DNA of 64,000 nucleotides from positions 543,668 to 607,667 of the forward strand of contig NZ_VXCA01000025.1 of NCBI RefSeq assembly GCF_011369485.1, given 5' to 3'. This document shows, in pieces, positions 44,927 to 53,604 of the stretch. Every line of letters starts with the position of its first letter. The first letter of the stretch is position 1. The notes beneath the pieces are model-generated. The model was not told the origin of the DNA and made no database searches. It worked only from the letters and a program-made list of their open reading frames with translations. A program made the translations under genes and the position numbers. Source of the DNA: Pseudomonas atagonensis. Its GTDB lineage: Bacteria; Pseudomonadota; Gammaproteobacteria; Pseudomonadales; Pseudomonadaceae.

Positions 44927-45928
44927 ATGAAGCAACTGTCCGACGTAAAGTTTTCCACCCTCGATCTGGTGCCGGTGCGCGAGAACGGCAGCCCGGCGCA
45001 ATCGCTGCGCAACTCGCTGGATCTGGCGCAGCATGTCGAAAAATTCGGCTACACCCGATTCTGGGTCGCCGAGCACCACAACATGGACGGCATCGCCAGT
45101 TCCGCAACTTCAGTGTTGCTCGGTTATCTGGCTGGCGGTACATCGACCATTCGTGTCGGTTCGGGTGGCGTGATGCTGCCTAACCATGCGCCGCTGGTAA
45201 TCGCCGAGCAGTTCGGCACCCTTGAAAGTCTGTACCCGGGCCGTATCGATCTTGGTCTGGGTCGCGCGCCAGGCTCCGACCAGATGACCGCCCGTGCCTT
45301 GCGTCGCGAGCGTTCCGGCAGCGCCGACGACTTCCCCGAAGACGTTGCCGAACTGGTACGATTCCTTGGCCCGCGCACGCCGGATCAACGCGTCATCGCG
45401 ATGCCGGGCACCGGGACCAATGTGCCGATCTGGTTGCTCGGTTCCAGTCTGTTCAGTGCGCAACTGGCCGGTGAGCGCGGTTTGCCTTACGCCTTCGCCT
45501 CGCACTTCGCCCCGCGCTTCATGCACGAGGCGATTCGCGTTTACCGCAACCATTTCAAGCCGTCGGCGGTGCTCGACAAACCGTACGTGATGCTCGGCGT
45601 GCCACTGGTGGCAGCCGACACCGACGAGCAGGCCGACTATCTGGCGACTTCTGTCTACCAACGAATTCTCGCGCTGATGCGTGGGCAAAGTCTGGTGCAA
45701 CGTCCGCCGGTGAAATCCATGGATGGCCTGTGGTTGCCTCACGAACGTGAAGCGGTGGGTGATTTCCTCGGTCTGGCGATGGTCGGCAGCCCGCAGAAAG
45801 TCCGCGCGAAGCTGGAAGTGCTGGTGGAGCAGACTCAGGCCGACGAGCTGATTTTCACTTGCGACCTGTATGAGCACGCCGATCGCCTGCACTCCTATGA
45901 GTTGCTGGCGCAGGTGATGAAGGGCTGA
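44927..45928 (+). CDS. LLM-class flavin-dependent oxidoreductase
   Basis: A 333-residue bacterial luciferase-like TIM-barrel protein that would use reduced flavin. It shows the group segments LSTLDLVPVRE-type opening, YTRFWVAEHHNM, GGVMLPNHAPLVIAEQFGTL and LYPGRIDLGLGRAPG. This subclass is often annotated as an alkane- or luciferase-like monooxygenase, but its substrate is unknown. It is followed by a bidirectional terminator shared with the second DUF1161 gene. Confidence 0.92.
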   Translation: MKQLSDVKFSTLDLVPVRENGSPAQSLRNSLDLAQHVEKFGYTRFWVAEHHNMDGIASSATSVLLGYLAGGTSTIRVGSGGVMLPNHAPLVIAEQFGTLESLYPGRIDLGLGRAPGSDQMTARALRRERSGSADDFPEDVAELVRFLGPRTPDQRVIAMPGTGTNVPIWLLGSSLFSAQLAGERGLPYAFASHFAPRFMHEAIRVYRNHFKPSAVLDKPYVMLGVPLVAADTDEQADYLATSVYQRILALMRGQSLVQRPPVKSMDGLWLPHEREAVGDFLGLAMVGSPQKVRAKLEVLVEQTQADELIFTCDLYEHADRLHSYELLAQVMKG

Positions 45929-45961
45929 GGTCTGATAGTTGTGTAAAAGATAGCCGGGTAC

Positions 45962-45990
45962 AAAAAAGCCGACGCACAGCGTCGGCTTTT
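45962..45990. terminator. Bidirectional terminator between LLM gene and DUF1161 copy 2
   Basis: AAAAGCCGACGC / GCGTCGGCTTTT with a 3-base loop and A/T runs on both sides. Confidence 0.92.
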
Positions 45991-46005
45991 GCATTTCAGG
46001 CTCGA

Positions 46006-46230
46006 TCAGCCGCGTTTGTAGACGATTTCTTTGGCACCGCCCTCGCACGTGCCGACGACTTTGCCGCCAGCCGCTGCACCCTTGTCGACAATCTCCAGCG
46101 AATACCCGGAAACGCCCTTGGCGTCCAGCTTCGCTGCAATCTCGCTTTTCAGCTCTTCACACGGCTTGCCGGCAGCAAACGCACCACCCGCAAGGCTCAA
46201 CAAACCTACTGCCAATATGAACTTCTTCAT
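46006..46230 (-). CDS. DUF1161 small exported protein (copy 2)
   Basis: A 74-residue precursor with a signal peptide ending AFA. Start at 46230 with GGGAG eight bases before; a GTG three codons upstream is possible. The mature domain has the same cysteine positions as copy 1 (CEELKSEI and GTCEGGAKEIVYK). The two copies flank the osmC and LLM genes and are both on the minus strand, suggesting local duplication. Confidence 0.88.
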   Translation of the reverse strand: MKKFILAVGLLSLAGGAFAAGKPCEELKSEIAAKLDAKGVSGYSLEIVDKGAAAGGKVVGTCEGGAKEIVYKRG

Positions 46231-46358
46231 CGGTCGCACTCCCTGGTCGGATTAAATGAGGCGGGCATCGGATCATTGATCTGCTGTGCCCACCCTGTAG
46301 CGCTTTGCCATTCCTATGGCACTCGGCCAGCGCGCAAGTTCAGAAGCGTAGACCAAAC

Positions 46359-46574
46359 TCAGCTACTGGCAATCCGGAAGCCGACTTTGAGTGTTACCTG
46401 AAAATGCGCAGCCTTGCCGTCCTTGATGTGGCCACGGGTATCGACCACTTCAAACCACTCCAGGTGCTTGATGCTCTTGTTCGCTTCCGCCAGCGCGTTG
46501 TTGATGGCGTCTTCGATGCTGCTGGTCGATGAACCGACCAGCTCGACTTTCTTGTACGTGTGATGGTCACTCAT
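46359..46574 (-). CDS. Dodecin
   Basis: A 71-residue flavin-storage protein that assembles as a dodecamer. Start at 46574 (MSDHHTYKKVELVGSS). The family sequence is clear: VGSSTSSIEDAINNALAEANK, then the flavin-stacking tryptophan in LEWFEVVDTRGHI, then HFQVTLKVGFRI. It stands alone between a DUF1161 gene and a DUF883 gene, with normal length. Confidence 0.95.
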   Translation of the reverse strand: MSDHHTYKKVELVGSSTSSIEDAINNALAEANKSIKHLEWFEVVDTRGHIKDGKAAHFQVTLKVGFRIASS

Positions 46575-46744
46575 TGGGATCTCCTTGGCGTGGGGCATAG
46601 ACGTGTGGAATTGAGACTAGCAGTGAATCCGCACTGTTGATTTCGGCGGCTCTGCGCAGACGAAGTTCAGATTTTCTGCACTTTCTGAAACCGCTGAAGT
46701 CCCAAACAACACACGCCACTCATCACCAATGCAGGAGAGCCACC

Positions 46745-47071
46745 ATGGCCAACACCTCTTTACGTAAAGCCTCGTTGCAAAGCATGGAAGCCGAGATCGA
46801 GAGTCTGCTCAAATCGTTGGAAAGCCTGAAGGACGACGCTTCGGACGAGTCGCGCAAGACCCTCAAGGCGCTGAAAAGCAATGCTGAAAGTGCGCTGAAA
46901 CATTCGCGTCACCTGCTCAGCGATGCCTACGAAGAAGTCAAAGTGAAAACCCGCGAAACCGGTATCGCCACCCGCGATTACGCGCAGGATCATCCGTGGA
47001 CAACCGCCGGTGTCGCGGTCGGCGCGATTGGTCTGCTCGCCGCTTACTTGCTGTTCAAACGCGGCGAGTGA
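46745..47071 (+). CDS. DUF883 (ElaB/YqjD-like) membrane-anchored protein
   Basis: A 108-residue protein with start at 46745 behind GGAGAG. A long amphipathic, charged helix (about 5-70) is followed by the family segment ETGIATRDYAQDHPWTTAGVAVGAIGLLAAYLLFKR, in which a single C-terminal membrane span anchors it. Enteric homologues bind ribosomes at the inner membrane in stationary phase; that role is inferred here. The end overlaps the trpI 3' end by 28 bases on the opposite strand. Confidence 0.92.
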   Translation: MANTSLRKASLQSMEAEIESLLKSLESLKDDASDESRKTLKALKSNAESALKHSRHLLSDAYEEVKVKTRETGIATRDYAQDHPWTTAGVAVGAIGLLAAYLLFKRGE

Positions 47072-47961
47072 TCGCTCTGGCGCAGCTCATTCTTGAGCCA
47101 TTGCGCCAGTTGTCGGGCGCGCCCGTCCGCGGCGCGCTTGGGTAGCCACAGCGCCAGTTGCGCCGGGGTTTCACGGAAGCCCCACGGCGCAACCAGGCGA
47201 CCGGCCTTCAAATCTTCGATCACCAGCGGTTCCGGCGCGATGGCCACGCCAAGTCCGGCGACTGCGGCTTCCAGCAAATAATACAAATGTTCAAAACCTT
47301 GCCCGAGCTTCAACGCCTTGGCGTCGAGGTGGTTTTGTTGCGCCCAGCTTGGCCACGCCTGCGGGCGGGATGTGGTGTGCAGCAAAGGTTCGCTGAGCAG
47401 CGCTGAGGCTGGCGCGGTTTGCAGGCGATGATAGCCGCTGAACAGCGGACTCATCACCGGGCCGATACGTTCTGCGGCCAGTTCATAAACTTGCATGTCC
47501 GTTGGCCATGGCGGCTCTGCGAACAGCAGCAAGGCATCCAGCCCCGGGCGCCGAGGGTCGAGATCGCCTTCCCCGGCCGACAGATGCAAACGCAAGTCCG
47601 GCAAATCGGCATTCAGTCGTCCCAGGCGCGGAATAAACCAGCGTGCCAGCAAGCTTCCAGAACAACCCAGCACAAACGGGGCGTCGGCAGTGCTCTGGGT
47701 CAGTTCGGCGCAAACACTGCGTAACCGGTCAAAGGCCTCACCGGAGGCATCGCGCAAGCGTACACCTGCATCTGTGAGTTTCAAGCCGCGCCCATCCTTG
47801 ACGAAAAGACTGACCCCAAGGTGTTCTTCCAGCACTTTGAGCTGACGACTGACCGCGCCGTGAGTAACGTGCAGCTGTTCAGCCGCCTGACTGACGCTGT
47901 TGAGCCGGGCGGTGGCTTCGAAGGCACGCAAAGCGTTAAGCGGGGGAAGGTCGTGGCTCAT
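47044..47961 (-). CDS. trpI: LysR-type activator TrpI of the trpBA operon
   Basis: Activates trpBA in response to indoleglycerol phosphate. The 305 residues comprise an N-terminal winged helix (LNALRAFEATARLNSVSQAAEQLHVTHGAVSRQLKVLEEHL) and a periplasmic-binding-like effector domain. Its position, divergent from trpBA with 114 bases between starts, is the classic pseudomonad arrangement and the main reason for the name. Its 3' end overlaps that of the DUF883 gene. Confidence 0.93.
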   Translation of the reverse strand: MSHDLPPLNALRAFEATARLNSVSQAAEQLHVTHGAVSRQLKVLEEHLGVSLFVKDGRGLKLTDAGVRLRDASGEAFDRLRSVCAELTQSTADAPFVLGCSGSLLARWFIPRLGRLNADLPDLRLHLSAGEGDLDPRRPGLDALLLFAEPPWPTDMQVYELAAERIGPVMSPLFSGYHRLQTAPASALLSEPLLHTTSRPQAWPSWAQQNHLDAKALKLGQGFEHLYYLLEAAVAGLGVAIAPEPLVIEDLKAGRLVAPWGFRETPAQLALWLPKRAADGRARQLAQWLKNELRQSDHSPRLNSK

Positions 47962-48075
47962 GGTATCTGTGAGTTTTCCTGACAGGTTGCGGCGATCTTA
48001 TCGGTTTTCAGCATAGAAGGTCAGGGGTAGAGTGGGCGTCATTGTCTCTTGACCCGAATTCACCTGGAGCGACCC
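47962..48075. promoter_or_regulatory. trpI-trpBA divergent control region
   Basis: The 114-base gap must hold both promoters and the TrpI binding sites known from P. aeruginosa and P. putida. I cannot place the sites with certainty from the sequence. Confidence 0.6.
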
Positions 48076-49308
48076 ATGACCCAGACTTCGAACACCTCTA
48101 ATCTGCGTAACGGCCCGGACGATAACGGCCTGTTCGGCTCGTTTGGTGGCCGCTACGTCGCCGAAACCCTGATGCCGTTGATTCTCGATCTGGCCCGCGA
48201 ATACGAAGCGGCCAAGGAAGATCAGGCGTTCAAAGAGGAATTGGCCTACTTCCAGCGCGACTACGTCGGACGTCCGAGCCCGCTGTATTTCGCCGAGCGC
48301 CTGACCGAGTTCTGCGGTGGCGCCAAGATCTACCTCAAGCGCGAAGAGCTGAACCACACTGGCGCGCACAAGATCAACAACTGCATCGGCCAGATCCTGC
48401 TGGCGCGGCGCATGGGCAAGAAACGCATCATCGCCGAGACCGGCGCCGGCATGCACGGTGTGGCAACCGCCACCGTGGCGGCGCGTTTCGGTCTGGATTG
48501 CGTGATCTACATGGGCACCACGGACATCGAACGTCAGCAGGCCAACGTATTTCGCATGAAGCTGTTGGGCGCGGAGGTCATCCCGGTCGTGGCCGGCACC
48601 GGTACGCTTAAAGATGCGATGAACGAAGCGCTGCGTGACTGGGTGACCAACGTTGACAGCACCTTCTACCTGATCGGTACCGTGGCCGGCCCGCATCCTT
48701 ACCCAGCGATGGTTCGCGACTTCCAGGCCGTGATCGGCAAAGAAACTCGTGATCAGTTGCAAGCTCAGGAAGGTCGTCTGCCAGACAGCCTGGTGGCGTG
48801 CATCGGTGGCGGTTCCAACGCCATGGGCCTGTTCCACCCGTTCCTCGACGACAAGAGCGTCGAGATCATCGGTGTTGAAGCCGCCGGTTACGGCATCGAG
48901 ACCGGCAAACACGCGGCCAGCCTAAACGGCGGCGTACCGGGTGTGCTGCACGGAAACCGTACCTTCCTGCTGCAGGACGACGATGGCCAGATCATCGACG
49001 CCCACTCTATTTCCGCCGGCCTCGACTACCCGGGCATCGGCCCGGAACACGCCTGGTTGCACGACATCGGTCGCGTTCAGTACACCTCGGTGACCGACGA
49101 CGAAGCCCTCGCCGCATTCCACCAGTGCTGCCGCCTGGAAGGGATCATTCCGGCACTGGAAAGCGCCCATGCCTTGGCTGAAGTGTTCAAACGCGCACCG
49201 AAACTGCCGAAGGATCATCTGATGGTGGTCAACCTGTCCGGTCGCGGCGACAAAGACATGCAGACCGTCATGCACCACATGGAAACCTCCAAGCAGGAGA
49301 AACACTGA
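48076..49308 (+). CDS. trpB: Tryptophan synthase beta subunit
   Basis: Joins indole and serine to make tryptophan using pyridoxal phosphate. Start at 48076 behind CTGGAG; 410 residues. The PLP lysine is Lys99 in HTGAHKINN, and the phosphate-binding glycine loop is CIGGGSNAMG. The C-terminus overlaps the trpA start by one base (TGATG), giving equimolar subunits. Regulated by the divergent TrpI. Confidence 0.97.
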   Translation: MTQTSNTSNLRNGPDDNGLFGSFGGRYVAETLMPLILDLAREYEAAKEDQAFKEELAYFQRDYVGRPSPLYFAERLTEFCGGAKIYLKREELNHTGAHKINNCIGQILLARRMGKKRIIAETGAGMHGVATATVAARFGLDCVIYMGTTDIERQQANVFRMKLLGAEVIPVVAGTGTLKDAMNEALRDWVTNVDSTFYLIGTVAGPHPYPAMVRDFQAVIGKETRDQLQAQEGRLPDSLVACIGGGSNAMGLFHPFLDDKSVEIIGVEAAGYGIETGKHAASLNGGVPGVLHGNRTFLLQDDDGQIIDAHSISAGLDYPGIGPEHAWLHDIGRVQYTSVTDDEALAAFHQCCRLEGIIPALESAHALAEVFKRAPKLPKDHLMVVNLSGRGDKDMQTVMHHMETSKQEKH

Positions 49309-50120
49309 TGAGCCGCCTGCAAACCCGCTTTGCCGAACTCAAAGAACAGAACCGTGCTGCACTGGTGACCTTCGTCACCGCAGGCGACCCGGATTACGAC
49401 ACTTCGTTGGCGATCCTTAAAGGCTTGCCGAAGGCCGGTGCCGACGTGATCGAACTGGGCATGCCGTTCACCGACCCGATGGCCGATGGCCCGGCGATTC
49501 AACTGGCGAACATTCGTGCGTTGGCCGCCAAGCAGAATCTGCTGAAAACCCTGCAAATGGTTCGCGAGTTCCGCAAGGACAACAGCGACACGCCGCTGGT
49601 GCTGATGGGTTACTTCAACCCGATCCACAAGTTCGGTGTCGAGCGCTTCATCGCTGAAGCCAAAGAGGCCGGCGTTGATGGCCTGATCGTGGTCGACATG
49701 CCACCTGAGCACAACTCGGAGCTGTGCGATCCGGCCCAGGCTGCGGGCATCGACTTCATTCGCCTGACCACGCCGACCACCGACGATGCACGCCTGCCAA
49801 AAGTGCTCAACGGCAGCTCGGGTTTCGTTTACTACGTGTCGGTGGCCGGTGTGACCGGTGCCGGTGCGGCGACGCTGGAGCACGTCGAGGAAGCGGTGGC
49901 GCGCCTGCGTCGGCATACCGACCTGCCGATCAGCATCGGTTTCGGTATCCGTACCCCGGAGCAGGCGGCGGCCATCGCGCGTCTGGCCGATGGCGTGGTG
50001 GTGGGTTCGGCATTGATCGATCACATCGCCAACGCAACCACGCCGGATCAAGCCATCGACGGCGTACTGAGCCTGTGTTCGGCACTGTCCGAAGGTGTGC
50101 GTAAGGCCCGCGTCAGTTGA
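49308..50120 (+). CDS. trpA: Tryptophan synthase alpha subunit
   Basis: Cleaves indoleglycerol phosphate and channels indole to TrpB. The 270-residue TIM barrel has the catalytic Glu and Asp in VIELGMPFTDPMADGP and the phosphate loop in ISIGFGIRTPEQ. Translation is coupled to trpB. A strong terminator follows 63 bases after the stop. Confidence 0.97.
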   Translation: MSRLQTRFAELKEQNRAALVTFVTAGDPDYDTSLAILKGLPKAGADVIELGMPFTDPMADGPAIQLANIRALAAKQNLLKTLQMVREFRKDNSDTPLVLMGYFNPIHKFGVERFIAEAKEAGVDGLIVVDMPPEHNSELCDPAQAAGIDFIRLTTPTTDDARLPKVLNGSSGFVYYVSVAGVTGAGAATLEHVEEAVARLRRHTDLPISIGFGIRTPEQAAAIARLADGVVVGSALIDHIANATTPDQAIDGVLSLCSALSEGVRKARVS

Positions 50121-50183
50121 AGGTAAAGTTCCTGATACAGAGGAATTAGCACTTCGCGGTACAGACTAAATGAGCAAGACCGA

Positions 50184-50215
50184 GGGATTCAGAACCACGT
50201 TCTGAATCCCTTTTT
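50184..50215 (+). terminator. Rho-independent terminator of trpBA
   Basis: GGGATTCAGAAC / GTTCTGAATCCC perfect 12-base stem with a 3-base loop, followed by TTTTT. Confidence 0.93.
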
Positions 50216-50242
50216 GCTGTTTGTGCCGTGAGGAAAGACTCG

Positions 50243-50698
50243 ATGAAAATGCCGAAACGTCTGATTGCCGGACTGGGCGTGCTGATGATCAGCGCGACAC
50301 CGCTGCTGGCCAGCGCCGATCCGCGCGATGATCACGACCATGGCGGCCCGCAACAGGGCCATTACGATAATCACGGCGATGACCATCGCGATGAGCACCG
50401 TGGTCCGCCGAACGATCACCGTGGTGGCCCGCCACCGCATGACTTCGGTCCGGTGCGCCAGACCATTCGCGACAATCATGGCTACTTTGTACGCGGGGCG
50501 CCGCCGCCTCCGGGGATTCATCTGGAGCGTGGCCGGCCGTTGCCCCATGGTTATTACGGTGAGCGGCTGGATGGTCGTGCGTTGGGGCGTTTGCCGGTGT
50601 ATCCGGGCTACGAATGGCGCCGGGCCGGGAGCGACATTGTGTTGATCGCGGTAGGTACCGGGATCGTTTACGAAATTCTCGATGGTGTCCTGAATTGA
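50243..50698 (+). CDS. CigR/RcnB-like exported protein
   Basis: A 151-residue precursor with a signal peptide (about 1-24, ending ASA). The middle (about 25-70) is extremely rich in His, Asp, Gly and Pro, as in RcnB-family metal-related proteins. The C-terminal domain (about 85-151) has the family landmarks GYYGERLDGRALGRLPVYPGYEWRRAGSDIVLI and a final hydrophobic helix. It is similar to proteins annotated as CigR-like anti-virulence regulators; any such role here is unproven. GAGGAAA precedes the ATG. Confidence 0.85.
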   Translation: MKMPKRLIAGLGVLMISATPLLASADPRDDHDHGGPQQGHYDNHGDDHRDEHRGPPNDHRGGPPPHDFGPVRQTIRDNHGYFVRGAPPPPGIHLERGRPLPHGYYGERLDGRALGRLPVYPGYEWRRAGSDIVLIAVGTGIVYEILDGVLN

Positions 50699-50711
50699 TC
50701 TGACAAGGATT

Positions 50712-50848
50712 ACCTGTGGCGAGGGATTTATCCCCGTCCGGCTGCTCAGCAGTCGCAATTCAGCGAGCGCGGTTTATCTGAATAACCGGGTTCGCTGATT
50801 TAGGGGCCGCTTCGCGACCCGACGGGGATAAATCCCCTCGCCACAGGT
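50712..50848. repeat. REP pair (BIME) between CigR-like and DUF4105 genes
   Basis: Inverted arms of about 27 bases (core GGCGAGGGATTTATCCCCG) at 50712-50738 and 50821-50848, with a palindromic interior. This is a third REP family, different from the others in this window. Confidence 0.92.
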
Positions 50849-50866
50849 ATGCACTTAACCTCAGGT

Positions 50867-52828
50867 TTAAGGCAGTTCCAGGCCGCCCGAAGCCTTGTGC
50901 AATTTGCGCAAATGCGCGCCAATCTGCTTCACATTCTCCTCGCTGGCCGCAATCTCCGCTGCACGCTTGGGCTCCAGCAACTTGCGTACTTCAGCGTCCA
51001 GATCACCGGAAAGCGCCAGCAGCTTTTTCTGGCGCTGACTGCTTTCCGCTTCCAGTCGGCTGAACTCACTTGGCTGCGGCAATCCGTAACCTTTTGAATC
51101 GAGCAGCTCCGCCGGACGGCTGAGGAAACCGCTGTTGGCGAGGATTTCCTGCAAGGTCGCATTGGCCTTGTCCATCCCGCCGTTTTCCAGCTCGCGCGCA
51201 CCGAGGTAACGCTGTTTGACTTCGTCCTGCGCCAGCAACAATTGCCGGCGATAACTTGCCTGCTCCAGCAGCAGCAAAGCAGCGCTGGTGCGCAAGTCGG
51301 CGCGCTCGAACCATTCACGGCGTTCCTCGGCGGACAACGAAAGCCAATCTTCTACGGTGGTCTGTCGGATCGGCAATTGCTTCTTCAGTACATCGAACAT
51401 CGCCTGATAACGATCGCGGAACGAGTCAAAGCGATAACCCAGACGCAGCGCCTCTTTCGGGTCGTCCAGCACGCTGGTATCGGCCAGACCACGGCCCTTC
51501 ATCACTTCCAGCAAGCCGTTGGGCATGATGCTGTCCAGGCCGACGAATTGTGTATTGTCACTACCGCTGCGCAATAATTTCAGCCCTTCCACTGCGCAGT
51601 TATTGGACAGGAAGAAGTAGTTGCCGTCGTAGCTCCAGTGCATTTCGGCGGCGTGTTCGACCACGCCTTCGATCTCTTTACGTGTCAGGTTCAGGGGCAC
51701 CGATGCCAGGCTGCGCAATTCGGTTTTGGTGTACTCGTCGATCACTTGCGCCAGCGGCAAGACGAACAACCGCGACGGGTACTTGCCGACCAGCCCGTCC
51801 CAGCTTGAGAGCTGCACATCACCAACGAAGGCGCGATACGACAGCACCAGATGCTGATCCAGGTCGAGCCGGCAATCCGGGCCGCGCGGCCGCCCAGGCG
51901 CGCAGATCACCAGGCGCAACATGCTGTGGCCCCAGCGGCTGACCCAGTTCTGATTGGCCTCGGCCAGCAGGTAATCGACGGCGTAGACACGCTCCGGATC
52001 TACCTGGCCCAGTGGCTGTTTGGCGAAATCGTTGCCGGCATTAAGGAACGCGAAGGTTTTCGCGCAGGTGTCTTTGGCCGGCGGTGCCCAGCCAAAGTGA
52101 TCCTGGTAATAACGGTACAGTGCCGGGCGACGGCAGGCGTAACTCGGGTCGAGGAGGAAATACTCCATGTTGACCGCAACGAATTCCTTGGGGCTGGAGA
52201 TTTCGTACAGATCCGGGCTGCGGGCGATCTGGCGGTTGTGTTGCTCACGCTCGCCGCGACGCCCTACGTATTGTTGCCAGCCGGCAAGGTCGAGCAGACG
52301 TGGATCATCGCTGAGGGTAAAGCGCCGACCATTCTGGCCACGGCACTCATCGGGAATGCCGATCAGCCCGGCGCTGTTGAAGCGGCGGGTACAGCGCTGG
52401 ATCAGCGTGCGTTCGGCCTGTGGCCAGAGGCGCGCGCGATCATAAATGTGAGTGATTTCATGCAATACCGTGGCGAGCAATTCCTGGCGTACGGTGCCGT
52501 GGGGGCGGTTGGTTTTCTCTTTGGCCGCGCTGCCGTCAGTGAGGCTGGCGAGCAGTTTGCGGTTCAGATCGAGTTCTGCGACCAGCGTGGCCTGCCCATA
52601 GGCATTGGCGGGCATGTCGTCGGTCCAGCCAACATCGATGCGCCGGTCCAGCCGCTCGATGAAGCTCGGCGGCAGTTTTTGCATCGCCTCATCGATCAGC
52701 GCCTGGCTGGCCTGTTGTTGGGCCGGGCTCAGACCGTCGGTCTTGAGCCGTAATTGCAGGCCGGCGTGGGCGCTGTTGCCAAGTAGCAACAGCGTCCCGG
52801 CCAGCAGCCAGGCGCCGAGTGACTTCAC
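50867..52828 (-). CDS. DUF4105 protein with an HExxH motif
   Basis: A 653-residue protein with a signal peptide (1-22, AHA). The N-terminal half has a zinc-metallopeptidase-like HEITH at 123-127, with a possible third-ligand segment EFVAVNMEYF downstream. The second part (about 285-480) is the DUF4105 domain (WGHSMLRLVICAPG, LSNNCAVEGLKLL). The C-terminal ~150 residues are charged and helical. GTG start at 52828 overlaps the upstream DUF2388 stop by 4 bases (GTGA), so the two are co-translated. Function unknown; a periplasmic peptidase is a reasonable hypothesis. Confidence 0.85.
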   Translation of the reverse strand: MKSLGAWLLAGTLLLLGNSAHAGLQLRLKTDGLSPAQQQASQALIDEAMQKLPPSFIERLDRRIDVGWTDDMPANAYGQATLVAELDLNRKLLASLTDGSAAKEKTNRPHGTVRQELLATVLHEITHIYDRARLWPQAERTLIQRCTRRFNSAGLIGIPDECRGQNGRRFTLSDDPRLLDLAGWQQYVGRRGEREQHNRQIARSPDLYEISSPKEFVAVNMEYFLLDPSYACRRPALYRYYQDHFGWAPPAKDTCAKTFAFLNAGNDFAKQPLGQVDPERVYAVDYLLAEANQNWVSRWGHSMLRLVICAPGRPRGPDCRLDLDQHLVLSYRAFVGDVQLSSWDGLVGKYPSRLFVLPLAQVIDEYTKTELRSLASVPLNLTRKEIEGVVEHAAEMHWSYDGNYFFLSNNCAVEGLKLLRSGSDNTQFVGLDSIMPNGLLEVMKGRGLADTSVLDDPKEALRLGYRFDSFRDRYQAMFDVLKKQLPIRQTTVEDWLSLSAEERREWFERADLRTSAALLLLEQASYRRQLLLAQDEVKQRYLGARELENGGMDKANATLQEILANSGFLSRPAELLDSKGYGLPQPSEFSRLEAESSQRQKKLLALSGDLDAEVRKLLEPKRAAEIAASEENVKQIGAHLRKLHKASGGLELP

Positions 52829-53145
52829 AGTGCGAGGATGGCTTCGGCGAGCACCTGATCGCTGGCGTCGCGCGCTTCCGGCACGCGAGTGCGCAGGGTG
52901 TTGAGCGCGGCTTCCAGGTGCGCGCCACGGATATCACCGTTGCTGGCGACGAAACTGGCAGCGTCGTCGTGGGCTTCACGGATGATTTTCGAATCGCGGA
53001 TCGACGTAGTCGTATCGGAAGTGAAATCGATGGTGCGCTGGGAGGCGCGGACGATGATGTTACTGGTGGCTACCAGGGTGTGCGCCTGGGCCACGTCGGC
53101 CAGTAAAAACAGGCCAAGGGCGGCAGCAATCAGCGGGCTACGCAT
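52825..53145 (-). CDS. DUF2388 exported protein (copy 1, next to DUF4105)
   Basis: A 106-residue precursor with a signal peptide ending AQA (residue 22). The mature protein of about 85 residues is a DUF2388 domain: SNIIVRASQRTIDFTSDTTTSIRDSKIIREAHDDAASFVAS and GDIRGAHLEAAL. Start at 53145; the longer frame upstream lies in the neighbouring gene's control region. It is co-translated with the DUF4105 gene. The function is unknown. Confidence 0.88.
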   Translation of the reverse strand: MRSPLIAAALGLFLLADVAQAHTLVATSNIIVRASQRTIDFTSDTTTSIRDSKIIREAHDDAASFVASNGDIRGAHLEAALNTLRTRVPEARDASDQVLAEAILAL

Positions 53146-53188
53146 GGAACGACTCCGGAGGGGCAATGATAACGAGGGACTGAGATAA

Positions 53189-53497
53189 CTATTGGACGAG
53201 AATTGCCTGCGCCAGTTCAAGGTCGCTGACATGAAGTTTCGGCCGGGTTTTGCGCAAGTAATGCAGCGCGGATTCCAGGCGTGCGCCTCGCATCTCACCG
53301 TCACTGGCAACAAACGCAGCCGCGTCATCGTGAGCGGCGACCAGCAGTTTACGGTCGAACGGCGCCGAAGACACCATGCCGGTTGCCCAGACGCTGACAA
53401 CGGTGTTTTGGGTCGACACGTCGAAGGCTTCGACCGACGTCGTCCAGCAGGCGGTAAACAAAACGGAAGGGATCAGTAGATTTTGAAGATAACGCAT
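53189..53497 (-). CDS. DUF2388 exported protein (copy 2)
   Basis: A 102-residue precursor with a signal peptide (about 1-24). It shares the AHDDAAAFVASDGEMRGARLESALHYLR core with its neighbours. Start at 53497. It is the most divergent of the three, having lost the TSDxTTS segment: the corresponding part reads SVWATGMVSSAPFDRKLL. Confidence 0.86.
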   Translation of the reverse strand: MRYLQNLLIPSVLFTACWTTSVEAFDVSTQNTVVSVWATGMVSSAPFDRKLLVAAHDDAAAFVASDGEMRGARLESALHYLRKTRPKLHVSDLELAQAILVQ

Positions 53498-53604
53498 GAG
53501 ACTCGGTAACGGTTGGCGAGCCTGAAGGCTAGCGCAATGCCCGGGCCAGAGCCAGTGTCGAAACATCGGGACACGACCCGCGTGTCCCGATCAGGCGCAA
53601 TCGC

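Noticed and set aside
13987..50848. CRISPR-like repeat arrays
   Set aside because: The repeats are paired inverted REP elements without regularly spaced direct repeats or cas genes.
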